64,000 nucleotides of DNA from Caulobacter vibrioides (lineage in GTDB: Bacteria; Pseudomonadota; Alphaproteobacteria; Caulobacterales; Caulobacteraceae): NCBI GenBank assembly GCA_001449105.1, contig LNIY01000001.1:248001-312000 (forward strand), given 5' to 3'. The notes below the pieces were generated by a model. That model saw only the letters and a list, made by a program, of their open reading frames with translations, searched no databases and was not told the DNA's origin. Position 1 is the first letter of the stretch. Each line of letters opens with the position of its first letter. The translations under genes were made by a program, and so were the position numbers. Shown piece after piece: positions 36,023-45,935 of this stretch.

Positions 36023-38502
36023 GCATGCGCGCCCTTCCTTCCATGCTCGCCGCCCTGGGCGCGATCGTCGCCGCCCTGGTCCTGGCCGGGACGCTCGACA
36101 GCTACTACGCCTTCGTGCTGGGCCAGATCGCCCTGCTGGCCATCGTCGGCGTGGGCCTCAACATCCTGATCGGCCTGGGCGGACAGATGTCGTTCGGCCA
36201 TGCCGGCGTCTACGCCATCGGTGCCTACGCGGTGGCGGTGCTGACCACGCGGCTGGGAGTCAGCTTCTGGATCGCCTGGCCGCTGGGCGCGCTGCTGGCC
36301 GGCGGCGTCGGGGCGCTGATGGCCATTCCCGCCCTGCGCCTGAAGGGCCCTTACCTGGCCATGGTGACCATCGCCTTCGGCCTGATCGTCGAGCACGGCC
36401 TCGTTGAACTGCGCGACATCACCGGCGGCCAGAACGGCATCCTCGACATTCCCGCGCCCAGCCTGCTCGGCCAGACGCTGGACGCCAACGGCATGGCCAT
36501 GCTGGCCGTCGCCGTCGCGGGCGCCTCGCTGCTGGCCTTCGCGCGGCTGTCGGCCGGCGGCTGGGGCGCGGCCATGCGGGCCGTGCGCGACACCGACGTC
36601 GCCGCCGCTTCGGTGGGCCTGAACCCCACCGTCATCCGCACCCTGGCCTTCGCCCTCTCGGCCCTGTTCGCGGGCGCGGCCGGCGGCCTGTTCGCCCCGA
36701 TGGCCGGGTTCGTGACGCCCCAGACCTTCAACCTGACCCAGTCGATCCTGTTCGTGCTGGTGGTGGTGCTGGGCGGATCCGGCGCCCGCCTAGGCCCGCT
36801 TCTGGGCGCCCTGGTCGTGGGCCTGCTGCCCGAGCTGCTGTCAGGCTTCGAGGCCTATCGCATCCTGGTGTTCGGCGTCCTGCTGATGGTGGTGCTGTGG
36901 CTGGCCCCGCGCGGCTTGGCCGGAGCTTGGGCCGGCCTGTGGGACGCCCTGCCCTTCAAGCGCAAGGCCTCCGCCCCGCTCGCCGACGAGAACGCCCCGC
37001 CGCTGGCCAAGCTGTTGTCGGCCCGCCCCCGCGCCGCTCTGCGGGCCGAGAACCTGGGCATGCGCTTTGGCGGCCTGCGGGCCCTGGACGGCGCCCGCTT
37101 CTCGCTGCCGCCCGGCAAGGTCACCGCCCTGATCGGCCCCAACGGCGCGGGCAAGTCGACGGTGATGAACCTGCTGAGCGGCTTCTATCGCCCCACCGAC
37201 GGCCGCTGCCTCCTGGGCGAGGCGCCCCTGCCCCGCCAGGCCTTCGCCGCCGCCCGCGCGGGGGTCGCCCGCTCCTACCAGACCTCGCAGGTGTTCCAGA
37301 GCCTCAGCGTCGAGGACAACCTGCTGCTGGCCGCCCGACGGGGACGCCTCGGCGCGCCGCTCGGCCGCTTCGCCGCCCTGGACGAGCGCCGCACGGCCCG
37401 CGCCCTGCTGGCCGCCTGCGGCTATGCCGGCGACCCCACGATCCCGGCCGGGGACCTGGCCCATGTCGACCGGCGGCTCGTCGAGATCGCCCGCGGCCTG
37501 GCTCTGGACCCCGACGTGCTGCTGCTGGACGAGCCCGCCGCCGGCCTGTCGCAGGAAGACAAGCGCCGCTTGGCCGAACTGCTGTCGCAGATCGCCGCCG
37601 CCGGCGTCGCCGTCGGCCTTATCGAGCACGACATGGGCCTGGTCATGGGCGTCTCCGACACCGTCGTGGTGCTGAACGCCGGGGTGCAGATCGCGCAGGG
37701 CGCGCCCGCCGAAATCCAGGCCGATCCGACCGTGCGCGCGGCCTATCTGGGCGCGGCGCCGGCCTCGGCGCCGGTCGATCGCGGCCCGGTCAGCCGGCTG
37801 GACGCCCTGCGGGTGGTCAATCTGGGCGCGGGCTATGGCGCCGCGCCGGTGCTGTCGGGCGTCGAGATCGAGGTGCGCCAGGGCGAGGCCGTGGCCCTGC
37901 TGGGCGCCAACGGCGCGGGCAAGTCGACCCTGATGCGGGTCATCGCCGGCCTGCATCCGGCGTCCGAAGGCCAGGTTGCGTTCGAGGGCGGGCTGCTGAA
38001 CGGCCTCTCCGCCAACGAGCGCGTGCGCAGGGGCGTGGTGCTGTCGCCCGAGGGCCGGCAGGTGTTTCCCGAGCTGACCGTGCGCGACAACATCCGCCTG
38101 GGCGCCTTCCTCGACCGCCGCGACATCGAGGCCCGCACCCAGGAGATGTTGGCCCGCTTCCCGCGCCTGGCCGAGCGCCTGCACCAGCGGGCCGGCCTGC
38201 TATCCGGCGGCGAGCAGCAGATGCTGGCCCTGGCCCGCGCCCTGATGAGCCGCCCCAAGGTGCTGCTGCTGGACGAGCCGTCGCTGGGCCTGGCCCCGCG
38301 CGTCATCGAGGAGATATTCGGCGCCTTCCGCGACCTGCGCGACCAGTCGCTGACCCTGTTGATCGTCGATCAGATGGCCGGCCTGGCGCTGTCGGTCTCC
38401 GACCGGGCCTATGTGCTCAGCGGCGGGGCGATCGTGGCTCACGGGACCTCGGCGGAGATCGCCGCCGATCCGGCGGTCAACGCGGCCTATCTGGGCTGCT
38501 GA
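36019..38502 (+). CDS. Fused LivM permease-LivG-LivF ATPases
   Basis: One 827-aa polypeptide contains three normally separate subunits. Residues about 1-310 are the LivM permease (GLGGQMSFGHAGVYAIGAY), about 345-585 the LivG ATPase (Walker A GPNGAGKST near 373, Walker B LLLDEP), and about 595-827 the LivF ATPase (Walker A GANGAGKST near 629, signature LSGGEQQ, Walker B LLLDEPSLGL). The first ATPase has a degenerate signature (GDLAHVDRR), as LivG proteins often do. The frame is uninterrupted and the linkers are short and Pro/Ala-rich. It completes the LivJ/LivH transporter. A fusion of permease to one ATPase is known; fusion to both is less usual. Confidence 0.92.
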   Translation: MSMRALPSMLAALGAIVAALVLAGTLDSYYAFVLGQIALLAIVGVGLNILIGLGGQMSFGHAGVYAIGAYAVAVLTTRLGVSFWIAWPLGALLAGGVGALMAIPALRLKGPYLAMVTIAFGLIVEHGLVELRDITGGQNGILDIPAPSLLGQTLDANGMAMLAVAVAGASLLAFARLSAGGWGAAMRAVRDTDVAAASVGLNPTVIRTLAFALSALFAGAAGGLFAPMAGFVTPQTFNLTQSILFVLVVVLGGSGARLGPLLGALVVGLLPELLSGFEAYRILVFGVLLMVVLWLAPRGLAGAWAGLWDALPFKRKASAPLADENAPPLAKLLSARPRAALRAENLGMRFGGLRALDGARFSLPPGKVTALIGPNGAGKSTVMNLLSGFYRPTDGRCLLGEAPLPRQAFAAARAGVARSYQTSQVFQSLSVEDNLLLAARRGRLGAPLGRFAALDERRTARALLAACGYAGDPTIPAGDLAHVDRRLVEIARGLALDPDVLLLDEPAAGLSQEDKRRLAELLSQIAAAGVAVGLIEHDMGLVMGVSDTVVVLNAGVQIAQGAPAEIQADPTVRAAYLGAAPASAPVDRGPVSRLDALRVVNLGAGYGAAPVLSGVEIEVRQGEAVALLGANGAGKSTLMRVIAGLHPASEGQVAFEGGLLNGLSANERVRRGVVLSPEGRQVFPELTVRDNIRLGAFLDRRDIEARTQEMLARFPRLAERLHQRAGLLSGGEQQMLALARALMSRPKVLLLDEPSLGLAPRVIEEIFGAFRDLRDQSLTLLIVDQMAGLALSVSDRAYVLSGGAIVAHGTSAEIAADPAVNAAYLGC

Positions 38503-38576
38503 AGCCCGGCCACGGTCGCGCCATCGCGCAAGATTAGTTCTATAGACGCCGAACGAATCCGCGCGAAACCGCTCCC

Positions 38577-41294
38577 ATGCCGTCCACGATCGTCGCTTCC
38601 TCGCTCGCCTTCGGCCCGTTCACCCTGGACCGGGAGCGTCGGCTGCTGAGCACGGCCGGGAAGCCGGTGGCGATCGGCAGCCGGGCGCTGGACATCCTGC
38701 TGGCCCTGATCGACGCCGACGGCGACCTCTTGAGCAAGGACCAGCTGCTGGCTCGGGTATGGGCCGACGTAACGGTCGACGAAAGCACCCTGCGCGTCCA
38801 CATCGCCGGCCTGCGCAAGGCCCTGGGCGACGGCCGCGACGGCGCCCGCTACGTGCTGAACGAGCAGGGTCGCGGCTACCGCTTCGTCGCCCCGCTGGAG
38901 CGCCCAGGCCTTGCCCCGGCCATCGCGCCGGCCCAGCCACAAGCCCCGGCGCGAACGCGACCTGCCGGCCGCCGCATCGTCGGCCGCGACGCCATCGTCG
39001 ACAGCCTGGTGCAACTTCTGCCCGAGCGCGGCTTCATGACCGTGATCGGCCCCGGCGGCATCGGCAAGACCACCGTCGCCACGGCCGTCGCCGAGCGCGT
39101 GGCGCAGGCGCAGGGCCTGCCCTGGGTGTTCGTAGACCTCGCCCCCGTCGCCGCCTCCGAGCTGGTGGCCGGCACGGCCGCCTCGGCTCTCGACCTGCCC
39201 GGTTCGGGCCGTGACGCCCAGGCCTCGGTCGTCGCCCGCCTGGCCCAGGCCCCGGCCGTGCTGGTGCTCGACAACTGCGAGCACGTGGTCGACGCCGCCG
39301 CCGACCTGGCCCAGGCCGTCCACCAGGGCGCGCCCGCGGCCCTGGTGCTGGCCACCAGCCGCGAGGCGCTACGGGCCGAAGGCGAGTGGGTGCACCGCCT
39401 GCAGACCCTGCCGGCGCCTGAGGGCGAGGCCATCGACGCCGAGACGGCCGGCGGCTATCCGGCCGTGCAGCTGTTCGTCGAGCGCGCCCGGGCAGCCGAC
39501 GACGCCTTCACCCTGACCGACGCCAACGCCGCCGCCGTGGCCGAGGTCTGCCGCCGGCTGGACGGCATGCCGCTGGCGCTGGAGCTGGCCGCCGCCCGCA
39601 TCGACATGATGAGCGCCGCCGAACTGGCCGCCAATCTCGACGACCGCTTCAGCCTGCTGACCAAGGGCCGCCGCACCGCCCTGCCCCGCCAGCAGACCCT
39701 GCGCGCCACGCTCGACTGGAGCTACGGCCTGCTGCCGGTCGAGGGCCGCACGGTGCTGGACCGCCTCGGCGCCTTCGCCGGAAGCTTTTCCATGGAGGCC
39801 GCCCGCACCGTGGCGGCCGACGCCGCCGTCGGCCGCCACGCGGTGCTCGACATCGTCACAGCCCTGGCCCGCAAGTCGCTGCTGTCGGTCGACGCCACGG
39901 GCCCGGCGACCCTATACCGCCTGCTCGACACCACGCGCGCCTATGCCCGCGAGACCCTGGCGGCGGGACCGGACGCCGTCGCAACCGCACGCCGCCACGC
40001 CGAATATTGCTGCGCCGAACTGGCCGACACCGACAGCGCCTGGGAGGGCCGCGCCCGTCGCGAATGGCTGGCCGAGAAGAGCCGCCTGGTCGACGACGTC
40101 CGCGCTGCTCTCGCCTGGGCGTTCTCGCCCGCCGGCGACCTGCCGCTGGCCATCCGCCTGACCGTGGCCTCCGCGCCGCTGTGGTTCCACCTCAGCTTGC
40201 CGCGCGAGTTCCTGGCCCTGGTCGAGACGGCGCTCAGGAGCATCGCCGCCACCGATCTCGCCGGCTCGGCCGCAGAGGTCGAGCTCCTGACCGCCCAGGG
40301 GCACGCCCTGTGGCACACCCACGGCCCGACGGCGGCCATGGACACCGCCTTCGCCCGCGCCCTGGCCATCGCCGAGGCGCTGGACGACCCGGGCCTTAGA
40401 CTGCGGGCCGGCTGGGGCCGCTGGGCCCAGGCCATCCTGGCCGGCCGCTACCGGGATTGCGCCGTCTTCGCCGACGGCTTCCAGGCCCTCGCGCGGGTCG
40501 TGGGCGACCCCACCGCCCTGCAGACGGCCGACCACATGCAGGCCCTGCGCCATCACTTCTCCGGCGACCAGGACGAGGCGCTGAAGCTGGTTGAGCGGGT
40601 GATCGCCACCCACGCCGGCCCGGTGGTGGCCAACCAGGCCAACCACGCCCAGGTCAACGACACGGTGGCGGCCCAGGCGCTGAAGATGCGGATCCTGTGG
40701 CTGCGCGGCGAGTCGGCACAGGCCCTGAACCTGGCGCAGGAGACGGCGCAGGCCGCCCTGGCCACCGACCACGACTTGACCATCTGCTACGGCCTGGCGG
40801 TCGGCGCCGTGCCCGTGGCGCTGTGGACCGGCCGCGCCGACCTCGCCCGCGCCTGGGTCGAACGCCTGCTGGAGCGGGCCCGCGGCCGGGGCGTGCGGTT
40901 CTGGGAGCTGTGGGGCCAGGGCTATCTGGCCGCGCTGGACCCGGCCGTGCGCGCGCCCGCCGACGCCTTCCCGATGCAGGCGGAGTGCTTCGCGGCCGTC
41001 GATGCAGGCCTGGTCGACGACGCCATGCTGGCCCGCCTGGACCAGGAGCCGTCGACGTGGATCGGTCCCGAACTGATGCGTCTTGCGGCCCTGGCAGGCG
41101 ATCCGATGGAGCGTAAGGCGCGCCTGCACGACGCCCTAGACCGGGCCCAGCGCCAGGACGCCGGCGCCTGGGCGCTGCGGATCGCCGTGTCGCTGGCCGA
41201 GCCCGGCCGGGTGCGCGAGACGCTGGAGGCCCTGCCCGACGTTCCCGGCTGTCCGGACCGCCGCGCGGCCAGGGCGCTGTTAAGCGCAGCGTGA
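38577..41294 (+). CDS. OmpR-type winged-helix regulator with NTPase and TPR-like domains
   Basis: The 905-aa protein begins with a winged-helix DNA-binding domain of Trans_reg_C type (about 5-105, SRALDILLALIDADGDLLSKD and NEQGRGYRFV). It continues with an AAA/NB-ARC-like ATPase (Walker A GPGGIGKTT near 158-166, Walker B VLVLDNCEHV) and ends in about 400 residues of helical repeats, probably TPR-like. This is the layout of signal-integrating regulators of the winged-helix/MalT-like class. It stands alone; the AraC gene follows 159 bases later. The signal and targets are unknown. Confidence 0.85.
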   Translation: MPSTIVASSLAFGPFTLDRERRLLSTAGKPVAIGSRALDILLALIDADGDLLSKDQLLARVWADVTVDESTLRVHIAGLRKALGDGRDGARYVLNEQGRGYRFVAPLERPGLAPAIAPAQPQAPARTRPAGRRIVGRDAIVDSLVQLLPERGFMTVIGPGGIGKTTVATAVAERVAQAQGLPWVFVDLAPVAASELVAGTAASALDLPGSGRDAQASVVARLAQAPAVLVLDNCEHVVDAAADLAQAVHQGAPAALVLATSREALRAEGEWVHRLQTLPAPEGEAIDAETAGGYPAVQLFVERARAADDAFTLTDANAAAVAEVCRRLDGMPLALELAAARIDMMSAAELAANLDDRFSLLTKGRRTALPRQQTLRATLDWSYGLLPVEGRTVLDRLGAFAGSFSMEAARTVAADAAVGRHAVLDIVTALARKSLLSVDATGPATLYRLLDTTRAYARETLAAGPDAVATARRHAEYCCAELADTDSAWEGRARREWLAEKSRLVDDVRAALAWAFSPAGDLPLAIRLTVASAPLWFHLSLPREFLALVETALRSIAATDLAGSAAEVELLTAQGHALWHTHGPTAAMDTAFARALAIAEALDDPGLRLRAGWGRWAQAILAGRYRDCAVFADGFQALARVVGDPTALQTADHMQALRHHFSGDQDEALKLVERVIATHAGPVVANQANHAQVNDTVAAQALKMRILWLRGESAQALNLAQETAQAALATDHDLTICYGLAVGAVPVALWTGRADLARAWVERLLERARGRGVRFWELWGQGYLAALDPAVRAPADAFPMQAECFAAVDAGLVDDAMLARLDQEPSTWIGPELMRLAALAGDPMERKARLHDALDRAQRQDAGAWALRIAVSLAEPGRVRETLEALPDVPGCPDRRAARALLSAA

Positions 41295-41453
41295 ACGCCG
41301 AGGCCCAACGCGCGACACCGAAAGGCAAGCCTCTGCTTTTGATGATGTTTTCGCGCTTAACAACTCTACACAAGGCTTAACTCACGCTCGGCGTAGGACC
41401 TTGGCATCGTGCTTTCACACCGGCGGCCAGCCGGCGCTGAAAGGAACGCAGCC

Positions 41454-42053
41454 ATGTCCCTCGAACCCATGACCCCCGTCGCCACAACCGGCTTCGATCG
41501 CGTGATCGACCTGGACGCCGGCGCCCTGCCCGACCTGATCGCCGGCCTGCTGGCCGACGCCCGCGCCGCCGCCCGCCAGGACCGCCTGGCCGCCGAGCGC
41601 CGGGTGCGCGAGGCGATCGAGCTGGTGCAGCGCGAGGGCAAGCGCCTGCTGGACTCCGCTCGACCCACGCCGCCGACCGGAGGTCTCGCCCCCTGGCAGA
41701 TCCGCCGCATCGACGCCCACCTGGCCGCCCATCTCGACGCCCCGGTGAAGGTGTCGGACCTGGCCGCCCTGGTCCGCCTCAGCGTCAGCCACTTCTCGCG
41801 CGCCTTCGCGGTCAGCTACGGCGGCGGGGCCCGCGAGCACATCATCCAGCGCCGCCTCGAGCGCGCCCGCAGGATGATGATCGAGACGAACGAGCCGTTG
41901 GGCCAGATCGCAGCCGCCTGCGGCTTCGCCGACCAGGCCCACTTCTCCAACCGTTTCCGCCGCGCCTTCGAGACCAGCCCGCTGGTCTGGCGCCGGCTGC
42001 ACCAGCACGGCCAGGACGCATCCATCGCCGCCGCCGACGCCGCCTTCGCCTGA
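41454..42053 (+). CDS. AraC family transcriptional regulator
   Basis: The 199-aa protein has a short N-terminal part (about 1-80) without a recognised ligand domain and a C-terminal AraC/XylS double helix-turn-helix (about 85-185). The latter includes VSDLAALVRLSVSHFSRAF and the second-helix signature LGQIAAACGFADQAHFSNRF. ATG 41454 is preferred because an AAAGGAAC site precedes it by a few bases. It is followed 11 bases later by an esterase homologue that it may control. Confidence 0.9.
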   Translation: MSLEPMTPVATTGFDRVIDLDAGALPDLIAGLLADARAAARQDRLAAERRVREAIELVQREGKRLLDSARPTPPTGGLAPWQIRRIDAHLAAHLDAPVKVSDLAALVRLSVSHFSRAFAVSYGGGAREHIIQRRLERARRMMIETNEPLGQIAAACGFADQAHFSNRFRRAFETSPLVWRRLHQHGQDASIAAADAAFA

Positions 42054-42064
42054 GGACCCTAGCC

Positions 42065-43087
42065 TTGTCCCGCAACGACCTCGCCGCCGGCCCGGTGCTG
42101 ACCCCCGCCTCGGCCCATCCTGTGCTCGACCCCGTCACCCAGCAGTTCGTCGACGACCGCCTGGACCGCTCGCCCGCCGCCTTGCGCGAACAGTCGCTGG
42201 AGGCCGTGCGCGCGGCCTTCGCCGAGATCCAGGCCCCACAGTCGGACCTGCCGGAGGTCGAGATCGTCGACTTCGCCCCGCACCTCGCCGACGGCCGGCG
42301 CCTGCCGATCCGCATCCTGCGCCCGCCCGGCGAGACCGGCGCCCTGCCGGTCGTGCTCTATCTGCACGGCGGCGGCTGGATCATGGGCGACGCCGGGACA
42401 CACGAGCGGCTGATGCGCGGCCTGGCGCTCGGCGTGCATGCCGCCGTCGCCCATGTCGGCTACGCCCTGGCGCCCGAGGCCCGGCATCCGGTCCAGATCG
42501 AGCAGGCCCACGCCGCGCTGCTGGCGCTCGTCGACCACGCGGCCAGCCTGAACCTGGACGCTGGCCGCATCGCGCTGGCCGGCGACGGCGCGGGCGGCGC
42601 GATCGCCGCGGCCCTGGCTCTGAGACTTGCGATCGCCGACGGTCCCGCGCTCGCCGGCCAGGCCCTGCTGTGCCCGATCACCGCGCCGGTGGGCCAGAGC
42701 CCGTCCAGCCGGGCCTTCGCCGAAGGCCCCGGCCCGACGGCCGACGACCTGCGCTATTTCGAGGACTGCCTGGGCGCGACGGAGGGCGACGAGACGCCGG
42801 CCTTCGTGCTCGATACGCCGCTGCGCCGCCTTGCCGTCCTGCCGCCCACCCTGGTGATCACCGCCGAGGCCGACGTCACCCGTGACGACGCCGAGGCCTA
42901 TGCCCGCAAGCTGATGCGGGCCGGGGTCGAGGTCACCGCCCTGCGGATTATCGGCGCCATCCACGACTTCGCCGTGCTGGAGCCCCTGCGCGGCACCCCG
43001 CCCGCCAAGGCGGCGATGCGCCAGACGATCGACTTCCTGCGCTCGGCGCTCAGAACTCCAGCTGCAAGCGGGCCTGGGCCACGGTGA
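42065..43087 (+). CDS. HSL-family alpha/beta hydrolase with Ser-to-Gly nucleophile
   Basis: The 340-aa protein has the hormone-sensitive-lipase fold: oxyanion motif HGGGW (His101 onward), helix-strand pattern of the core, an Asp region around TAEADVTRDDAEAYARKL and a C-terminal HDF with the usual catalytic His. In the nucleophile elbow the normal GDSAGG reads GDGAGG (Gly175), from an AGC-to-GGC type change, so the catalytic serine is absent. It may be a pseudoenzyme or use another mechanism. TTG start at 42065. Its last 38 bases overlap the 3' end of the convergent porin gene. Confidence 0.85.
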   Translation: MSRNDLAAGPVLTPASAHPVLDPVTQQFVDDRLDRSPAALREQSLEAVRAAFAEIQAPQSDLPEVEIVDFAPHLADGRRLPIRILRPPGETGALPVVLYLHGGGWIMGDAGTHERLMRGLALGVHAAVAHVGYALAPEARHPVQIEQAHAALLALVDHAASLNLDAGRIALAGDGAGGAIAAALALRLAIADGPALAGQALLCPITAPVGQSPSSRAFAEGPGPTADDLRYFEDCLGATEGDETPAFVLDTPLRRLAVLPPTLVITAEADVTRDDAEAYARKLMRAGVEVTALRIIGAIHDFAVLEPLRGTPPAKAAMRQTIDFLRSALRTPAASGPGPR

Positions 43088-44492
43088 CGTCGGCGTCGAG
43101 CTGCACGCCCGCGATCGGCCGGTTGTCGATCCGGGCCCGGGTCAGGTTCCCGCTAAGCCGGACATAGGCGTAGGGATACCAGTTGGCCCCCAGCGTCACG
43201 GCCTGGTAGGTCCCGGCCGTGGTCAGGCCCGTCTGCGCGGCCAGGGAGGCGACGCCGTTAGCCGCCATGTCGCTGAAGTCGGCGTAGTCGTAGCGGGCGG
43301 CGAACTCCAACGCGCCGAAGCCGCCGCGATCGAGCGGATGGGCCACACGGATCCGTCCGAACGAGCCGTTGGGATTGTAGGGCCGGGTCTCGCCGGTCGC
43401 GAACCAGCTGGCCGAGGCATAGGCCGTGACGATGTCGAAGTTTGGCCCGCCCAGGGTCGGGCTGACGTCGGTTCCGATGCGGTCCACCCGGATCCGCGCC
43501 GCCTCTCCCTGTAGCGACAGCGCGCGGTGGATCCAGGCGGCCTCGAGCGCCACCGTCGTGTCGCCGTCGCCGACCGCGCCCGTCGACAGCAGGGTCGCCC
43601 CGCTCGAAGCCTGCGGCCGGAAAGCGGTGTTGGCGGCCGCCGAATAGGTGAAGCCGGTCTCCCCGCCACGGTCGCGCCGTCGCACCCAGGCGCCCAGGTG
43701 CAGGCGGTCGTCCTGCGACAGTTGCGGCGACCAGGTCCCGCGCAGGGTCGCGCCCATGCGCTCGACGGCCTGGTTGGGGTCGTAGCCGCCGACCGCGTCG
43801 GTGCGGTTGATGACGTCGCTTTGCAGCGCGCCCCACAGCGACCAGTTGGTTCCCACGTGCACGGCCTCCAGCGACAGGGCGTAGCCGGCGTCGATCACGT
43901 CGCCATAGGCCCCGCGCTCCATGAAGGTGATCGACTTGAACGAGGTCAGCCCCTCCAGCGAGGCGGCCTTCTGGTTGCCGACCAGCAGCGTGGTCTGCTT
44001 GCCGAGACGATAGTCGATGATGGCGTCGTCCCAGCCCCAGGCGCCGCCGCTGACCGCCCCGCCCTCCAGCCGATAGCCCCAGCGGCCGTTCTGCCCCTCG
44101 ACGCCGAGGAACAGCTGCCGGGCCTTGAACTGGCGGGCGTGATAGTCGGGCAGGCCGTCACGCTGGGCCGTCGCATCGACGGCGTCGAGCAGGATCCGGC
44201 CGCGCAGCTTGAAGGTCGCGCCCGAGGGATCGGTGAAGCGCGGCGAGTTCTCCCAGCGGATCGGCTCGGCCGCCGGCTTGGGCGGCGCGGCCGGCGCCGC
44301 GGCGGATGCGGGAGCCGGCGCCGCGACGAGCGCCGGGGCGGTCGGAACGACGGCCTGGCGTTCCAGGACGTCGATCCGCGCCTGCAGGGCCTGGATCTGG
44401 GCTTTCAGAAGCGCCAGGTCGGCGTCCTCGGCCTGGGCGGCGCCGGCGAGGCTGAAGGCTGCGAGGGCCGTGGTGGCGAAAAGCATGCGCAT
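43050..44492 (-). CDS. OprO/OprP-type phosphate-selective porin
   Basis: The 480-aa outer-membrane protein has a signal peptide (about 1-21, AGAAQA), a short coiled-coil (LLKAQIQALQARIDVLERQ), an Ala/Pro linker, and a beta-barrel of the porin O/P family. Typical signs are FKLRGRILLDA, a gene product ending in LQLEF with terminal Phe, and alternating strands with aromatic girdles. It lies downstream of dctA on the same strand, so it may pass C4-dicarboxylates or other anions across the outer membrane. Substrate preference cannot be read from sequence. Confidence 0.88.
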   Translation of the reverse strand: MRMLFATTALAAFSLAGAAQAEDADLALLKAQIQALQARIDVLERQAVVPTAPALVAAPAPASAAAPAAPPKPAAEPIRWENSPRFTDPSGATFKLRGRILLDAVDATAQRDGLPDYHARQFKARQLFLGVEGQNGRWGYRLEGGAVSGGAWGWDDAIIDYRLGKQTTLLVGNQKAASLEGLTSFKSITFMERGAYGDVIDAGYALSLEAVHVGTNWSLWGALQSDVINRTDAVGGYDPNQAVERMGATLRGTWSPQLSQDDRLHLGAWVRRRDRGGETGFTYSAAANTAFRPQASSGATLLSTGAVGDGDTTVALEAAWIHRALSLQGEAARIRVDRIGTDVSPTLGGPNFDIVTAYASASWFATGETRPYNPNGSFGRIRVAHPLDRGGFGALEFAARYDYADFSDMAANGVASLAAQTGLTTAGTYQAVTLGANWYPYAYVRLSGNLTRARIDNRPIAGVQLDADVTVAQARLQLEF

Positions 44493-44507
44493 GGCTGCGG
44501 GCTCCCC

Positions 44508-44572
44508 GCCTCCCGCGCGGGGGCGCGGGAGGGAGACGAAGAGGGATGGAAAGGCCGCCGCGCGGGCGGCCT
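44508..44572. terminator. Two GC-rich hairpins between dctA and the porin gene
   Basis: AGGCCGCC at 44552-44559 pairs with GGCGGCCT at 44565-44572 around a 5-base loop, and CTCCCGCG pairs with CGCGGGAG at about 44508-44532. Neither is followed by a clear U-tract on the minus strand, so they may attenuate or process the dctA-porin message rather than terminate it fully. Confidence 0.45.
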
Positions 44573-44594
44573 CGGCTGCGGAAAAGTCGGGGAC

Positions 44595-45935
44595 TTACTC
44601 GGCCGGAGCCGGGGCCGGCAGCGGCTCGGCCTCGACCGGCGCGGCGCGGCCGGCCAGCGCCGCATCCAGGGCGTCCTTGTCGAGGGCCTTGTCCCAGCGG
44701 GCGACGACGATGGTGGCCACGGCGTTGCCGATGAAGTTGGTCAGGGATCGGCACTCGCTCATGAAGCGGTCGACGCCGAGGATCAGGGCCATGCCGGCGA
44801 CGGGGACGCTGGGCACCACCGAGAGCGTGGCCGCCAGGGTGATGAAGCCCGCGCCGGTGACGCCCGCCGCGCCCTTCGAGGAGAGCATGGCCACGCCCAG
44901 CAGGGCCAGCTGGTCGCCCAGCGACAGGTGAACGCCCGTGGCCTGGGCGATGAACAGCGCCGCCAGGGTCATGTAGATGTTGGTGCCGTCCAGATTGAAC
45001 GAATAGCCCAGCGGCACGACCAGACCGACCACCGGCTTGGCGCAGCCGGCCTTCTCCATCTTCTCCATCAGGCTGGGCAGGGCCGATTCCGAGGAACTGG
45101 TGCCCAGCACCAGGAGGAGTTCGCTCTTGAGGTAGCGCAGCAGCTTGAGGATCGAGAAGCCGTTGGCTCGCGCCACCGCCCCCAGCACCACCAGCACGAA
45201 GATCGCCGAGGTGGCGTAGAAGGTGCCCACCAGGGCGGCCAGGTTGATCACCGAGCCGATGCCGTACTTGCCGATGGTGAAGGCGAAGGCCCCAAAGGCG
45301 CCGATCGGGGCGGCCTTCATCAGGATGGCCACCAGCTTGAAGAAGGCGTGGGCGACGGCCTCCAGGAAGTCGACCACCGGCTGGCCGCGATCACCGACCA
45401 GGGCCAGGGCGATGCCGAAGGTCACCGAGAAGAACAGCACCTGCAGGATCTCGCCCTCGGCGAAGGCGCCGGCCACGGTGGCCGGGATGATGTGCAGCAG
45501 GAAGCCGACGATCGTCGTCTCGTGGGCCTTCGCCGCATAATCGGCGATCTTGTCGCTGTGCAGGGTGGCCGGGTCGACGTTCATGCCCGCGCCCGGCTGG
45601 ACGACGTTGGCGACGATCAGGCCGATGATCAGGGCCAGGGTCGAGAAGGTCAGGAAATAGGCGAAGGCCTTCAGCGCCACGCGGCCGAACCGGCCCAGGT
45701 CGCGCATGCCGGCGATGCCGGTGACGACGGTCAGGAAGATCACTGGGGCGATGACCATCTTCACCAGCTTGATGAAGGCGTCGCCCAGCGGCTTCAGGTC
45801 GGCCCCGAACCTGGGCCAGAAATGACCGATCAGGGCCCCGGCGACGATGGCCACAAGCACCTGGACATAGAGGTGGGTGTACCACGGGCCCGGGCGAGGC
45901 GGCGGCGCACCGGCGGCGGTCGTCTGCGGGATCAT
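44595..45935 (-). CDS. dctA: C4-dicarboxylate:cation symporter DctA
   Basis: DctA imports succinate, fumarate and malate with protons or sodium. The 446-aa protein has the glutamate/dicarboxylate transporter fold: [31 protein letters not shown] as adjoining conserved blocks (about 44-74), the hairpin [15 protein letters not shown], the NLDGT motif with Asn and Asp used in substrate binding (in [13 protein letters not shown]), and [14 protein letters not shown] 45935 gives a normal family length. The gene is divergent from dctB/dctD, the standard arrangement. Confidence 0.96.
   Translation of the reverse strand: MIPQTTAAGAPPPRPGPWYTHLYVQVLVAIVAGALIGHFWPRFGADLKPLGDAFIKLVKMVIAPVIFLTVVTGIAGMRDLGRFGRVALKAFAYFLTFSTLALIIGLIVANVVQPGAGMNVDPATLHSDKIADYAAKAHETTIVGFLLHIIPATVAGAFAEGEILQVLFFSVTFGIALALVGDRGQPVVDFLEAVAHAFFKLVAILMKAAPIGAFGAFAFTIGKYGIGSVINLAALVGTFYATSAIFVLVVLGAVARANGFSILKLLRYLKSELLLVLGTSSSESALPSLMEKMEKAGCAKPVVGLVVPLGYSFNLDGTNIYMTLAALFIAQATGVHLSLGDQLALLGVAMLSSKGAAGVTGAGFITLAATLSVVPSVPVAGMALILGVDRFMSECRSLTNFIGNAVATIVVARWDKALDKDALDAALAGRAAPVEAEPLPAPAPAE

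Noticed and set aside
38577..41294. Calling the regulator a SARP antibiotic activator
   Set aside because: The winged-helix plus NTPase layout is similar, but no bacterial transcription activator domain typical of SARPs and no biosynthetic cluster are present.
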